Of a DNA stretch of 64,000 nucleotides, positions 44,480-53,617 are shown piece by piece; position 1 is the first letter of the stretch, and every line of letters starts with the position of its first letter. Source of the stretch: Sphingobacteriaceae bacterium DW12. GTDB taxonomy: Bacteria; Bacteroidota; Bacteroidia; Sphingobacteriales; Sphingobacteriaceae. Both the position numbers and the translations under genes were made by a program. The stretch lies in the NCBI GenBank assembly GCA_000783305.1, contig JROE01000009.1, forward strand, positions 186,001 to 250,000, given 5' to 3'. A model generated the notes under the pieces. The model was not told where the DNA came from. It saw only the letters and a list, made by a program, of their open reading frames with translations, and did no database searches.

Positions 44480-45796
44480 CTAGTAGCGATAGGCATCCGA
44501 TTTAAAAGGTCCGTCAACAGCTACCCCAATATACGCTGCCTGCTCTTCCGTAAGAACATCCAACACCACTCCAATATGTGCAAGATGTAATCGTGCTACC
44601 TTTTCATCCAAATACTTCGGCAATGTATACACTTTGTTTTCATAAGCGGTAGTATTTGCCCATAGTTCCAACTGCGCCAATGTCTGATTAGTAAACGAAT
44701 TGGACATGACAAAAGAAGGATGACCTGTTGCACACCCCAAGTTTACCAATCTTCCCTCAGCCAACAAAATAATGTCATTCCCATCTATTGTGTACTTGTC
44801 CACCTGAGGTTTAATTTCAATCTTCGTACCACCATAATTTGTATTCAACCAAGCAACATCAATTTCATTATCAAAGTGCCCTATATTACACACCACTGTT
44901 TTATCCTTCATCATTTTGAAGTGTTCGGCACGCACGATATCCTTATTCCCCGTCGTAGTCACTACGATGTTAGCTTCCTTTACTGCATCCGCAAACTTCT
45001 TCACTTCAAACCCCTCCATTGCAGCTTGTAAAGCACATATAGGGTCAATTTCGGTCACGATAACTCGTACACCTGCAGATCGCAATGACTCCGCAGACCC
45101 CTTCCCTACGTCACCATATCCAGCTACTACAGCCACTTTACCCGCAAGCATCAGATCTGTTGCCCGACGAATAGCATCCACCAATGATTCTCGACAACCA
45201 TATTTGTTGTCAAATTTAGATTTCGTGACCGAATCATTCACATTGATAGCAGGTAAGTGCAACGTTCCATTTTTCATTCGTTCATAGAGCCTATGCACAC
45301 CAGTAGTGGTCTCTTCCGACAATCCTTTAATCCCTGAAATCAGCTCTGGATATTTATCAAACACCATATTCGTCAAATCACCACCATCATCCAAAATCAT
45401 ATTCAAAGGATGACGCTCCTCCCCAAAATATAAAGTTTGTTCAATGCACCAGTCAAATTGTTCTGCTGTCATTCCCTTCCACGCATACACCGGAATTCCC
45501 GCTGTGGCAATCGCCGCTGCAGCATGATCCTGTGTCGAAAAAATATTACAAGAAGACCAAGAGACATCTGCTCCCAATTCTACCAATGTCTCAATCAGTA
45601 CCGCGGTCTGAATCGTCATATGTAGACAACCAGCAATACGCGCACCTTTCAATGGCTTAGAAGCTCCAAACTCCTCCCGTAGGCTCATTAGTCCAGGCAT
45701 TTCAGCTTCTGCAAGCTCTATTTCCCTACGCCCCCATTCGGCAAGGTTAATATCTTTGACTTTGTATGGCACGTAAGTACTTTCAATTGATGACAT
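44480..45796 (-). CDS. ahcY: Adenosylhomocysteinase
   Basis: 438 residues, standard length. It hydrolyses S-adenosylhomocysteine to adenosine and homocysteine with bound NAD+. The NAD motif VVAGYGDVGKGSAESL, the substrate-domain stretches GCLHMTIQTAVLIETL and SSCNIFSTQDHAAAA, VNDSVTKSKFDN with the catalytic lysine, and the C-terminal GPFKSDAYRY are all conserved. Single gene with its own promoter. Confidence 0.96.
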   Translation of the reverse strand: MSSIESTYVPYKVKDINLAEWGRREIELAEAEMPGLMSLREEFGASKPLKGARIAGCLHMTIQTAVLIETLVELGADVSWSSCNIFSTQDHAAAAIATAGIPVYAWKGMTAEQFDWCIEQTLYFGEERHPLNMILDDGGDLTNMVFDKYPELISGIKGLSEETTTGVHRLYERMKNGTLHLPAINVNDSVTKSKFDNKYGCRESLVDAIRRATDLMLAGKVAVVAGYGDVGKGSAESLRSAGVRVIVTEIDPICALQAAMEGFEVKKFADAVKEANIVVTTTGNKDIVRAEHFKMMKDKTVVCNIGHFDNEIDVAWLNTNYGGTKIEIKPQVDKYTIDGNDIILLAEGRLVNLGCATGHPSFVMSNSFTNQTLAQLELWANTTAYENKVYTLPKYLDEKVARLHLAHIGVVLDVLTEEQAAYIGVAVDGPFKSDAYRY

Positions 45797-45828
45797 AATT
45801 TCTCTTCTTTAGTTATAACGTTAGAAGA

Positions 45829-45858
45829 CAAAAATACCATTAACAGCAATCAATTCAA
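45829..45858 (-). promoter_or_regulatory. ahcY promoter
   Basis: On the minus strand: TTG (45856-45858), 19-nt spacer, TATTTTTG (45829-45836), a full match to the Bacteroidota consensus, about 30 bases before the ATG. Confidence 0.65.
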
Positions 45859-45910
45859 AACGTTAGCTTCCTCCTATTTACAAATCTGACATTCATTTGA
45901 GAGTATAAAC

Positions 45911-45941
45911 TTGACGAAGGCCCCGAAGTACCTTATATTTG
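45911..45941 (+). promoter_or_regulatory. Promoter of the bacilliredoxin gene
   Basis: TTG (45911-45913), 20-nt spacer, TATATTTG (45934-45941), a full consensus match, 25 bases before the ATG. Confidence 0.65.
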
Positions 45942-45966
45942 TAGATATAAAAAAAATAGAGAAGAG

Positions 45967-46377
45967 ATGTATCCAGAATATTTAGTTGAACCGATGCGTA
46001 AGGAGCTTACGGATGCCGGTTTCCAAGAATTGAAGACAATTGAAGATGTTGATGCGGCCATTCCTTCTGAAGGAACGGTTTTTGTCGTTGTTAACTCTGT
46101 CTGCGGATGTGCAGCAGCAAATGCAAGGCCAGCAGCAAGAGCTGCCGTAAAAAACGAAAAGCACCCGAGCAAATTAGTAACAGTATTTGCTGGAATGGAA
46201 AAAGAGGCTGTAGACAAAGCTCGTGAATACATGCTACCTTTCCCGCCATCGTCTCCAGCAATGGCACTTTTCAAAGATGGCAAATTGGTGCACATGATTG
46301 AAAGACACATGATTGAAGGTCGCCCTGCACAAATGATTGCTGACAACCTAGTCGCTGCATTTGACGAGTACTGCTAG
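45967..46377 (+). CDS. BrxA/BrxB-family bacilliredoxin
   Basis: 136 residues, the YphP/YqiW family size. The redox motif CGC (C46, C48) in VVVNSVCGCAAANARP and the downstream PPSSPAMALFKDGKLVHMIERH are family hallmarks. Bacilliredoxins remove bacillithiol from oxidised proteins in bacillithiol producers. Which low-molecular-weight thiol is used here cannot be read from the window. Divergent from ahcY. Confidence 0.88.
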   Translation: MYPEYLVEPMRKELTDAGFQELKTIEDVDAAIPSEGTVFVVVNSVCGCAAANARPAARAAVKNEKHPSKLVTVFAGMEKEAVDKAREYMLPFPPSSPAMALFKDGKLVHMIERHMIEGRPAQMIADNLVAAFDEYC

Positions 46378-46395
46378 ATCTCATTTTGATTTATG

Positions 46396-46439
46396 AATAA
46401 ACAAGGTCGCTCAACAATTGTTGAGCGACCTTGTTTATT
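46396..46439. terminator. Perfect 44-base palindrome, terminator
   Basis: 22-bp arms meeting at AATT, with no unpaired bases between the repeats; as RNA it gives a stem of about 20 bp and a 4-nt loop, 18 bases past the bacilliredoxin stop. Confidence 0.8.
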
Positions 46440-46451
46440 ACCCCCACCGAA

Positions 46452-46735
46452 TTATTTAATTGAGAATACACCCATAGCACCTGTGTAATATGCAAGCGGA
46501 ATCATTAATTTATTTTTTGGCAACACCGCTCCATCATAATCAAAATACGCCATCACTTTATTATCATAAACTGTCAAATATTGCTTTTTATTTGTAGCCC
46601 CTGACAAGCAAATATACTGCCTGCCTTATCCACGGTTCGGTTCAAATGTTGCGGAGGACACACTTTGCCACGATGCTCAATCGTATTATCCCTTCGATGT
46701 TCACGAATATCCTAGCCGCTTCCTAAAATATATAA
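46452..46735 (-). pseudogene. Frameshifted remnant of an unknown gene
   Basis: Reading right to left, one frame is open from about 46711 down to about 46611 (includes NTIEHRGKVCPPQH and VDKAGSIFAC). A second frame continues for about 57 codons to the stop at 46452-46454 (includes GATNKKQYLTVYDNKV, AYFDYDGAVLPKNKL and GAMGVFSIK). The second frame is closed upstream by a stop (46626-46628), and the two join near 46611-46625 with a one-base shift. The peptide composition is protein-like in both parts, so this looks like one broken gene. Family not recognised. Confidence 0.45.
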
Positions 46736-46794
46736 AATAATAGGTTAGTTCAGCCAAACGATTTGTATTTTAGTATACATCAATTAAAACAACC

Positions 46795-48429
46795 ATGCGC
46801 TGTATCCTCCTCTATTGCACCCTATGTCTATTGGCATTCTTCAGTTGCAAATCTTCAAATCAAGTCGACCTTATTGTCTATAATGCACAGATATACACCG
46901 TAGATTCTGCATTCTCCATCGCCGAAGCCTTCGCCGTAAAAGACGGGAAATTCGTTGCCATTGGCAGCGGCGCCGATATTCGATCCCAATACATGGCCAA
47001 AGAAGAGATTGACGCCCAACAAAAATCGATATATCCCGGATTCTACGATGCCCATGCCCATTTTTTCATGCTCGCTGAGCTTCTCGACCAGGTCGATTTA
47101 GCAGGAAGCAAGTCCTTTGAAGAAGTCATCGCCCGCATGAAGACATATCGTAGTAAATACCCCGATAAAAAATGGCTCATTGGTGGCGGTTGGGATCAAA
47201 ATCTTTGGGTAGACAAGAAATTCCCGACCAAGGAGTTCTTAGACAAAGCCTTTCCCGATATCCCGGTTTACCTAGCAAGAATAGATTACCATGCTGCAGT
47301 TGTGAATTCCAAAGCATTGGAAATAGCTGGGTTGACACACCCTGTTCCGATAGAAGGTGGCATCGTAGGGGGAACTTCCACTGTTCCAAACGGATTACTA
47401 ATAGACAATGCTATGGACTTAGTCAGCAAGTTCATTCCCATAGCCAATGAGGAAACATCATTAAAAATATTGAAAACCGCAGAGGACTCATTGCTGTCAG
47501 TTGGACTGACATCTATAGTAGATGCTGGGCTTCCTAAATCCCAGTTGGATTTACTTCAAAAGTTCTACAAAACCAATCAACTCCGCATCCGCAATTATGC
47601 TATGATTGCAGCAAACAAAGAGAACATTAACCATTACTTACAAACTGGTCCTTACCGCACCGACCACCTCACCATCAGCTCGTTCAAGATATTGGCGGAT
47701 GGGGCTTTAGGCTCACGTGGAGCATGTCTTTTAGAGCACTACCACGATGCCCCAACTAAAGGGTTTCTCTTACACAGTCCAGCTGAATTTGACACCGTGA
47801 TACGTCAATTAGCCAATAGCCCTTTCCAAGCCAATACCCATGCCATAGGAGACTCTACCAATCGTATCATATTGGATACCTATGGAAAATATCTCCCTAC
47901 CCATCAAGACAAGAGATGGCGCATAGAACACGCACAGATTATTGCCCCCTCAGACTTCCCTAAATTTAAAAAGTTCCATATTATCCCCTCCGTACAACCC
48001 ACACATGCAACATCAGATATGTATTGGGCTATAGATCGTCTAGGTAATGAACGTATAAAGGGAGCTTACGCCTACAAAGAACTACTTCAACAATATGGAA
48101 AATTAGCATTAGGCAGCGATTTTCCCGTCGAACACTTCAACCCAATGTTTGGATTTCACGCCGCAGTAGCAAGAGTGGATGCCAAAGGGCATCCTCACGG
48201 AGGATTTCAGATGGAAAATGCAATAACTAGAGAAGAAGCATTAAAAGGGATGACTATCTGGGCTGCCTATTCCTGCTTTCAAGAAAAAAATCGAGGCAGT
48301 ATTGAGAAAAACAAAGATGCAGACTTCATTATATTAGAAAAAGATATTATGAAAATACCCAACGACCAACTCCGAGCAGTAAAGACGCTACGTACAGTTA
48401 TTGGAGGAAAAACTGTTTTTAAACGATAA
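46795..48429 (+). CDS. YtcJ-type amidohydrolase lipoprotein
   Basis: 544 residues. Lipobox LAFFSCKSS with lipid cysteine C18. The amidohydrolase-3 layout is clear: VDLIVYNAQIYTVD start, PGFYDAHAHFF (HxH metal pair), GGGWDQN, DGALGSRGACLLEHY, HAIGDSTNR, RIEHAQI and ALGSDFPVEHFNP (metal Asp). Members hydrolyse amide bonds of formamides, N-acyl compounds and similar small molecules; the substrate is not predictable. Lipid anchoring places it in the periplasm or at a membrane surface, which is unusual for cytosolic homologues but common in Bacteroidota. Confidence 0.85.
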   Translation: MRCILLYCTLCLLAFFSCKSSNQVDLIVYNAQIYTVDSAFSIAEAFAVKDGKFVAIGSGADIRSQYMAKEEIDAQQKSIYPGFYDAHAHFFMLAELLDQVDLAGSKSFEEVIARMKTYRSKYPDKKWLIGGGWDQNLWVDKKFPTKEFLDKAFPDIPVYLARIDYHAAVVNSKALEIAGLTHPVPIEGGIVGGTSTVPNGLLIDNAMDLVSKFIPIANEETSLKILKTAEDSLLSVGLTSIVDAGLPKSQLDLLQKFYKTNQLRIRNYAMIAANKENINHYLQTGPYRTDHLTISSFKILADGALGSRGACLLEHYHDAPTKGFLLHSPAEFDTVIRQLANSPFQANTHAIGDSTNRIILDTYGKYLPTHQDKRWRIEHAQIIAPSDFPKFKKFHIIPSVQPTHATSDMYWAIDRLGNERIKGAYAYKELLQQYGKLALGSDFPVEHFNPMFGFHAAVARVDAKGHPHGGFQMENAITREEALKGMTIWAAYSCFQEKNRGSIEKNKDADFIILEKDIMKIPNDQLRAVKTLRTVIGGKTVFKR

Positions 48430-48482
48430 GATTATAGCAGCATAGCACGGAATGCGGTCTTTTTTAAGTACTACTATTTCAC

Positions 48483-49118
48483 CTATTCTATTACTTCCAT
48501 GGTAAACAACACCTTTTCAACTGGTAAATCGGTAGGCGTAGTACGGACTTTACTGATAGCGGTCACGACATCGAGACCTTCATAAATCTCACCAAAAACC
48601 GTATAATCATAATCCAATCGAGGTTGGCCTCCATTCGTTAGATAAGCACGTTGTTGTTCAGGTGTATATTTGATGCCCTTTTTTTGTTCTAATGTGTGGA
48701 GATCGCCTTCCGTCACAGGTTTTCCTACGACAAAATACAACTGATTCAAAAAAGAAGATTTCGTTGGGTTGTCATCCCTTCCCGCACCAAGCGCACCAAT
48801 TTTATGAAACGCTCGTTTATCGAATTCGGGACTCAAACGTTCCACAGCAGATATATCCTTCGCCTCTCTTGCTAAAATTTCCTCATCCAAGTCTCCTCCC
48901 TGTATTACAAAATCAGCAATTACTCGATTGAATTCTGCCTGATCATACACCTTGGCTCGGATTGCATCAAGCAGCAGTTGTCGATGATGAGGTGTATAGT
49001 CATATAGCAATACTTTAAAATTTCCATAATTAGTCTTCACCAAGATCTTGTAAGTCTGCCCATAGCACACCGAAAATATTAATAAAGCAAATACCGTAAC
49101 TAATGCTCTTTTCATCAT
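48483..49118 (-). CDS. Exported cyclophilin-type peptidyl-prolyl isomerase
   Basis: 211 residues from the ATG at 49118 (an adjacent ATG at 49115 is equally possible; a TTG at 49124 is less likely). Signal peptide MKRALVTVFALLIFSVCYGQ. Cyclophilin features are VKTNYGNFKVLLYDYTPHH, AEFNRVIADFVIQGGD (the FxRxxxxFxxQGGD active-site stretch) and DYTVFGEIYEGLDVVTAI. An insert of about 50 residues (LAREAKDISAVERLSPEFDK onward) sits between the halves, as in other Bacteroidota periplasmic cyclophilins. It probably folds exported proteins. Confidence 0.88.
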   Translation of the reverse strand: MMKRALVTVFALLIFSVCYGQTYKILVKTNYGNFKVLLYDYTPHHRQLLLDAIRAKVYDQAEFNRVIADFVIQGGDLDEEILAREAKDISAVERLSPEFDKRAFHKIGALGAGRDDNPTKSSFLNQLYFVVGKPVTEGDLHTLEQKKGIKYTPEQQRAYLTNGGQPRLDYDYTVFGEIYEGLDVVTAISKVRTTPTDLPVEKVLFTMEVIE

Positions 49119-49124
49119 CTCCAA

Positions 49125-49442
49125 TAATTAGGATATCATCAAACTTAGACAAACTTACCTTTTTTCACAAATGTTTATATACCTATCTAAATTATTTGAA
49201 TGATTGAAGTTCACCTCCAAATGAAGCTCAACGTTCAAGCCCGCTATTATGAAAACAAAAGGTTCTTTCTAGGATTTACACATGAATACCCAGATGGAAA
49301 CCACACATCAGTTCCACCGTGACTATTTTCAATCAACATGAGCTTAGAAGACAATGGCTATTGAAAGCTATCTTCAATCCTTAACACACAAAAAAAAGAC
49401 TGTACTATAGCCCATTATAGGACTATAGTACAATCATCCTAA
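49125..49442. other. 318-base gap
   Basis: It contains a -7 element TAAGTTTG on - (49150-49157) for the cyclophilin gene and a 40-codon frame on + (49200-49322, beginning MIEVHL) that could be a remnant or a chance reading. The terminator of the minus-strand oxidoreductase gene is also here. Confidence 0.45.
49390..49436 (-). terminator. Terminator of the SusCD/oxidoreductase unit
   Basis: TGTACTATAG/CTATAGTACA 10-bp stem (49401-49410 and 49423-49432). On the minus strand it is followed by a run of eight T (49390-49397). It lies just past the stop at 49443. Confidence 0.82.
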
Positions 49443-50423
49443 TTATAAGCGTTCTATTCGTTTTGTTTTCTTGCTTCGGTCGGCAGCTTCCATAAACTTA
49501 AAAATCTCGATTGTTTCTGCAGGAGTGACAGGAGGTATCCCTGTATCGAAGAATGTAAGAATCTCCGACACCAAAGGTCCATAGCCTGCAAAAGGTCCTA
49601 ATTCAGCAATTCCTTTCTCGCCAAAAGCCCTTCCCGCGATATTAGATGCTCCCTTTCGGATTCCACGAACCGATCCTATACGGCCATCAGACCAGACACC
49701 CACCACCTGTTCAAAATCAGCATGGAATACCCTGTACACCTCTTTACATCCTACACCCATCACAGTAAACAACATCTCCACACCATGTATCATATACCAA
49801 GCCTGATCTATATGATGACGCTCGATTTCAGCAGGAGTATACACATCCGCCCCTAACACTTGACCAATACTCCCTTCCTTAACCTTTCTTACATTCGCAT
49901 CATATCGCAAAGATGATGAACTAAAGAGCGGGACGCTATTCCGCGCAGCTAGGTCAAAGATCTTTTCTACGGACTTGAGATTCTCACCCATTGGTTTATC
50001 GATGAACAAAGGCTTTTTTGCCCTTATCACAGGTTCGGCCTGTTCTAAATGCACTCGCCCATCATTAGATTCCAACAGTACAAAATCCACCTTTTTCAAC
50101 AAATCTTCTATACTCGTCACAATTTCCACCCCCATTTTCTTGACCGCTTCTGTGATAGCAGGTTTCATCTCCAGTGCAGAAGGAATATCCTTGCTCCCAT
50201 TTGGGTATGCGGCGACAACACGGTACCCTCTATCCTTGAGTGCTCCTTCATTGATATCCCGTGTAAACATTTCACTATGCGAAGTGTCCAATCCAATAAT
50301 GCCAATTCTTTTTTGTTGCACAGGCCGTTCAAAGATTCCATCTGAGAACGAAAGTGCCCCAAGCCCAGCTCCCAATACCGACATTTGCACGATAAAATCC
50401 CTTCTATTTGTTTCTTTCTTCAT
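49443..50423 (-). CDS. Exported Gfo/Idh/MocA-family oxidoreductase
   Basis: 326 residues with a twin-arginine-type leader (TNRRDFIVQMSVLGAGLGALS), so the folded, NAD(P)-bearing enzyme is probably exported. The Rossmann part has RIGIIGLDTSHSEMF, a modified nucleotide loop, and DKPMGENL, the conserved Lys-Pro of the family. The C-terminal half is the alpha/beta substrate domain. Substrate unknown; the context of SusC/SusD points to a sugar or sugar derivative. It starts 12 bases after the preceding oxidoreductase gene. Confidence 0.78.
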   Translation of the reverse strand: MKKETNRRDFIVQMSVLGAGLGALSFSDGIFERPVQQKRIGIIGLDTSHSEMFTRDINEGALKDRGYRVVAAYPNGSKDIPSALEMKPAITEAVKKMGVEIVTSIEDLLKKVDFVLLESNDGRVHLEQAEPVIRAKKPLFIDKPMGENLKSVEKIFDLAARNSVPLFSSSSLRYDANVRKVKEGSIGQVLGADVYTPAEIERHHIDQAWYMIHGVEMLFTVMGVGCKEVYRVFHADFEQVVGVWSDGRIGSVRGIRKGASNIAGRAFGEKGIAELGPFAGYGPLVSEILTFFDTGIPPVTPAETIEIFKFMEAADRSKKTKRIERL

Positions 50424-50435
50424 ATCAGTTTAGAT

Positions 50436-51932
50436 TTAAATTTTGGGCATATCTGGAAGACGAAAGCCATTATGGTAAGTATGTTGAATCCATTCCTTCG
50501 CAATATCTTTAGCATTGAATTCAGTAAATTGTCTATTGAAGCGCGGATCTCCATCCACCACACTAAATTCGTCCACCGACACAATCTTAATTTTATCTGC
50601 GTCATTGATATTGGTAAACTCCATCTTCTCTCCATCCCATAACAAATCTCGATGCAACCCCTGCAAGCGGACAGCCAGTACCCCCATTACAACCATCTCA
50701 TTAAAAGGTCCCGAAAATCCAAAATGTGAACTCGCCTCTTTCCTATTATCCGGCGACTCCTTGGCCGCACGTATCCAATCTTGCTCATGCGCGTTGCTAT
50801 TCCAGATATCACCATTTCCGCCTGGTATACGCGGAATCCAAGGCTTAGGTTGCTGAAAATGTGGCATATCCGTCACTGGCAACAACGTTGGATTCATCCC
50901 ATAGCAACCAGTCATGATTTTACCTTTCTTACCGACAAATATGATTCCACCATTTTCATCACCCATCATCGCACCTGGTGCAAGTTCTTTTGGTCGCTCT
51001 GGAACCAGTCCGCCATCATACCAATAGACCTTAACCTCTGGCATATTCACCTTCCCCTTTTTTGCTCTAGCGGGAAACGTATATTGTACCATCTGCGCAT
51101 GCGGAGGAGAATACAAGTTACTCAAGGTGGAGCTTCCATTTACCTTGATTGGATATTTAAGATCCAGTGCCCAATACAGAGGATCCATAATATGACAAGC
51201 CATATCCCCCAAAGCTCCTGTTCCAAAATCCCACCATCCTCTCCAGTTCCACGGTGTATACACACTATGATAAGGCCTGTTTTCTGCAGGTCCGACGAAT
51301 AGGTCCCAAGCCAAGCTATCAGGTACCGACATTCCATCTTTTGGCTTCATCAAACCTTGAGGCCAGATAGGACGATCCGTCCAGCAATGCACCTCATAGA
51401 CCTCACCAATCGCATCCGATTGAATCCATTCTGCAATTTGCCTACACCAGTCAAACGAATTTCCTTGGTTTCCCATCTGCGTCGCCACTCTATGCTTTTT
51501 TGCTAAACGAGTCAGCAAACGTGATTCATATACCGAGTGGGTAAGCGGCTTCTGTGTATAACAATGCTTTCCCAGTGTCAGCGCATGCGCCGTGGCTATA
51601 GCATGAGTATGATCTGGAGTTGCCACCATCACCGCGTCTATCGAGTCACCCATCTCATCAAACATCACCCGCCAATCTTTGAACTGCTTCGCACCTGGAT
51701 AGTCCTTGAAAGTCTTTTGAGCATATCTCCAATCCACATCACAAAGCGCTACGATATTCTCCGATTTCATATTGGCAAGATTACGGCGTCCCATCCCACC
51801 GACACCTATACCCGCAATATTAAGTTTATCGCTGGGAGCCACATGTCCCAGTGTTTTTCCCAGAACATGGCTGGATACGATTGAAAAGCTCGCCAATGCC
51901 GTTGTATTCTTTATAAAATTTCTTCTGTCCAT
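50436..51932 (-). CDS. Tat-exported Gfo/Idh/MocA-family oxidoreductase
   Basis: 498 residues from the ATG at 51932, whose product begins MDRRNFIKNTTALASFSIVSS, a Tat-type leader; the longer frame to 51977 overlaps susD. The NAD(P)-binding motif is IAGIGVGGMGRRNL (GxGxxG) with D80-region VALCDVDWRYAQ, then ATPDHTHA and QKPLTHS (Lys-Pro). The C-terminal part (WTDRPIWPQG, HIMDPLYWALDL) resembles the large Bacteroidota subfamily found with SusC/SusD genes. Its reaction on glycosides or sugars is inferred. 13 bases after susD. Confidence 0.82.
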   Translation of the reverse strand: MDRRNFIKNTTALASFSIVSSHVLGKTLGHVAPSDKLNIAGIGVGGMGRRNLANMKSENIVALCDVDWRYAQKTFKDYPGAKQFKDWRVMFDEMGDSIDAVMVATPDHTHAIATAHALTLGKHCYTQKPLTHSVYESRLLTRLAKKHRVATQMGNQGNSFDWCRQIAEWIQSDAIGEVYEVHCWTDRPIWPQGLMKPKDGMSVPDSLAWDLFVGPAENRPYHSVYTPWNWRGWWDFGTGALGDMACHIMDPLYWALDLKYPIKVNGSSTLSNLYSPPHAQMVQYTFPARAKKGKVNMPEVKVYWYDGGLVPERPKELAPGAMMGDENGGIIFVGKKGKIMTGCYGMNPTLLPVTDMPHFQQPKPWIPRIPGGNGDIWNSNAHEQDWIRAAKESPDNRKEASSHFGFSGPFNEMVVMGVLAVRLQGLHRDLLWDGEKMEFTNINDADKIKIVSVDEFSVVDGDPRFNRQFTEFNAKDIAKEWIQHTYHNGFRLPDMPKI

Positions 51933-51945
51933 TATATTTAAGCTA

Positions 51946-53613
51946 TTAATAATTATCATTTTGAACCAGTACACCATTAGATCGATCGATCTCTATCTGC
52001 GGGATTGGGAATGGCCAACTATTGTCGCCAGCATCCCGTCCTTTATCCGCGAAGCCATATTTTTCATAGAACGCCTTCATCGTAGAGGCATACTCCCCCC
52101 AGCGCACCAAATCATATAGACGGAACCCCTCTAACGCCAATTCATTCCTCCGCTCACGCTTTAAGGCAGTCATGACATCGTCAGATGGCTTAATCGCATA
52201 TTGCGCTTGAAAATCAGCATCAGAAACAGTTTTAAGTCCTTGACCAAATAATCTAAATATCGCCGGCTCATCCACCTTAGAGGTCGTTACAAAAGCCCTC
52301 CTACGCACCTCGTTCAAGTGTGTAAGCGCATCCGTTGTACTGCCTCCTGACCTTATTAAAGCTTCTGCATACATTAAGAGAACTTCTGAATAACGGATCC
52401 AATATGGCTGCCAATTGCTGCGCTGTAGGTCATTATTTTGCCTATACTGTTGTGGGACAAAAGCCTTTCTACTTTGTTGAAGGTTAAAATCATTGAAGTA
52501 TCCCCTATAATTATGTATTTCCTCCCCACCAGAAGACGTTTTAAAAATATCGTTGTGACTAATGATAGTAAACATACGACGTGGATCCGCCGGGTCATAA
52601 GAAGCCGCTAAATCCTTGGTTGGTGTATTTCCTCCCCAACCACCGACATTGTTCCGTCCTACGTTCATAATCGCAAACGGGTCACCACCAATACCAAATG
52701 CTGGATCGAACTTACGAAGAACCCCTAAAATACATTCTTTCGAAAATGGAGCCACAGCATAGTCACCCCTAAAAAGATCCTGAAAATCTGGCAACAAACT
52801 AAGCTGTCCATTCCGCACCACTTCCCCCGCAGCATCCCTTGCCACTTTATATTCATCCTGTGCATTTCCTGCAAGAATTCCTTGTTCCATCAACCCTCCA
52901 AAAAACAATGCGGCCCGAGCCATCAATGCATAGGCTGCATCTTTTGTCACACGTCCGGTTTCTGAACTAGACAATCCTGAAGCACGAGGAAGACTACTTT
53001 CTTGTATGGCCTCCTGTAAATCTTTATAAACCTGCGCCTTTAAATCCGCCAGTGGAGCCTTAGCCTTACGTGTGTCAGGTTTTTCTACATTGACAATCAA
53101 GGGCACTTCCTTAAATACCGTAATCAAATCAAAATAATACCATGCCCTCAAAAATTTAATCTCTGCAAAATAACGTGCTACCGTCTCTGCAGGTACAGGT
53201 TTGGCATTCTCAATTAGATTACCTCCCTCTCTTTGCAGGGCATCCAAGGCAATGTTACAATTCCCAATTCCCTTAAAACGATTTGCCCAAGTCTCGTAAA
53301 GCAAAGGATTAGATGGCAACGGTCGACCTCGCCCCACCTCTGTTGTCTGTGGCCTATCTCCTGGATCAGAACCTCCAGCATCTGCATTATCCACACTCTC
53401 ATCGCCAAGAGCAACTTTATTGACCGTATAACCCCAACCATCAAACATAGGTTGGTAACAGCTTGTGACCAACTTCAACCCTGCACCATCCGTCTTAAAA
53501 AACTCACTCTCGTTCAAAATCCCATACGGATCACGGTCTAAAAAATCCTTTTTGCAGCCAATTACCGTCCCCAAGAGAAGGAATGCCGACATATATAAAA
53601 CTATATTTTTCAT
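51946..53613 (-). CDS. SusD/RagB-family nutrient-binding lipoprotein
   Basis: 555 residues. Lipobox GTVIGCKKDF with lipid cysteine C20. SusD features: the N-terminal helix-rich part with DRDPYGILNESEFFKTD, the central FLRAWYYFDLITVFKEVPLIV (tetratricopeptide region), and the C-terminal RYSEVLLMYAEALIR, RRNELALEGFRLYDLVRWG. It forms the lid of the SusC channel at the cell surface and binds the imported ligand. The ligand cannot be read. Four bases downstream of susC. Confidence 0.9.
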   Translation of the reverse strand: MKNIVLYMSAFLLLGTVIGCKKDFLDRDPYGILNESEFFKTDGAGLKLVTSCYQPMFDGWGYTVNKVALGDESVDNADAGGSDPGDRPQTTEVGRGRPLPSNPLLYETWANRFKGIGNCNIALDALQREGGNLIENAKPVPAETVARYFAEIKFLRAWYYFDLITVFKEVPLIVNVEKPDTRKAKAPLADLKAQVYKDLQEAIQESSLPRASGLSSSETGRVTKDAAYALMARAALFFGGLMEQGILAGNAQDEYKVARDAAGEVVRNGQLSLLPDFQDLFRGDYAVAPFSKECILGVLRKFDPAFGIGGDPFAIMNVGRNNVGGWGGNTPTKDLAASYDPADPRRMFTIISHNDIFKTSSGGEEIHNYRGYFNDFNLQQSRKAFVPQQYRQNNDLQRSNWQPYWIRYSEVLLMYAEALIRSGGSTTDALTHLNEVRRRAFVTTSKVDEPAIFRLFGQGLKTVSDADFQAQYAIKPSDDVMTALKRERRNELALEGFRLYDLVRWGEYASTMKAFYEKYGFADKGRDAGDNSWPFPIPQIEIDRSNGVLVQNDNY

Positions 53614-53617
53614 CTGT

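Larger units (their letters stand above)
46378..46794. other. 417-base gap with a terminator and a decayed gene
   Basis: It holds the palindromic terminator (46396-46439), a pseudogene remnant on - (46452-46735), and a TATTTTAG -7-like element upstream of the amidohydrolase gene. No intact gene. Confidence 0.6.

Noticed and set aside
45797..45966. SAH or SAM riboswitch upstream of ahcY
   Set aside because: The gap of 170 bases is filled by two divergent consensus promoters with short leaders; no room or pairing pattern for an aptamer.
49200..49322. 40-codon frame beginning MIEVHL on +
   Set aside because: Short, no recognised family, no promoter or ribosome-binding site; kept only as a note in the gap entry.
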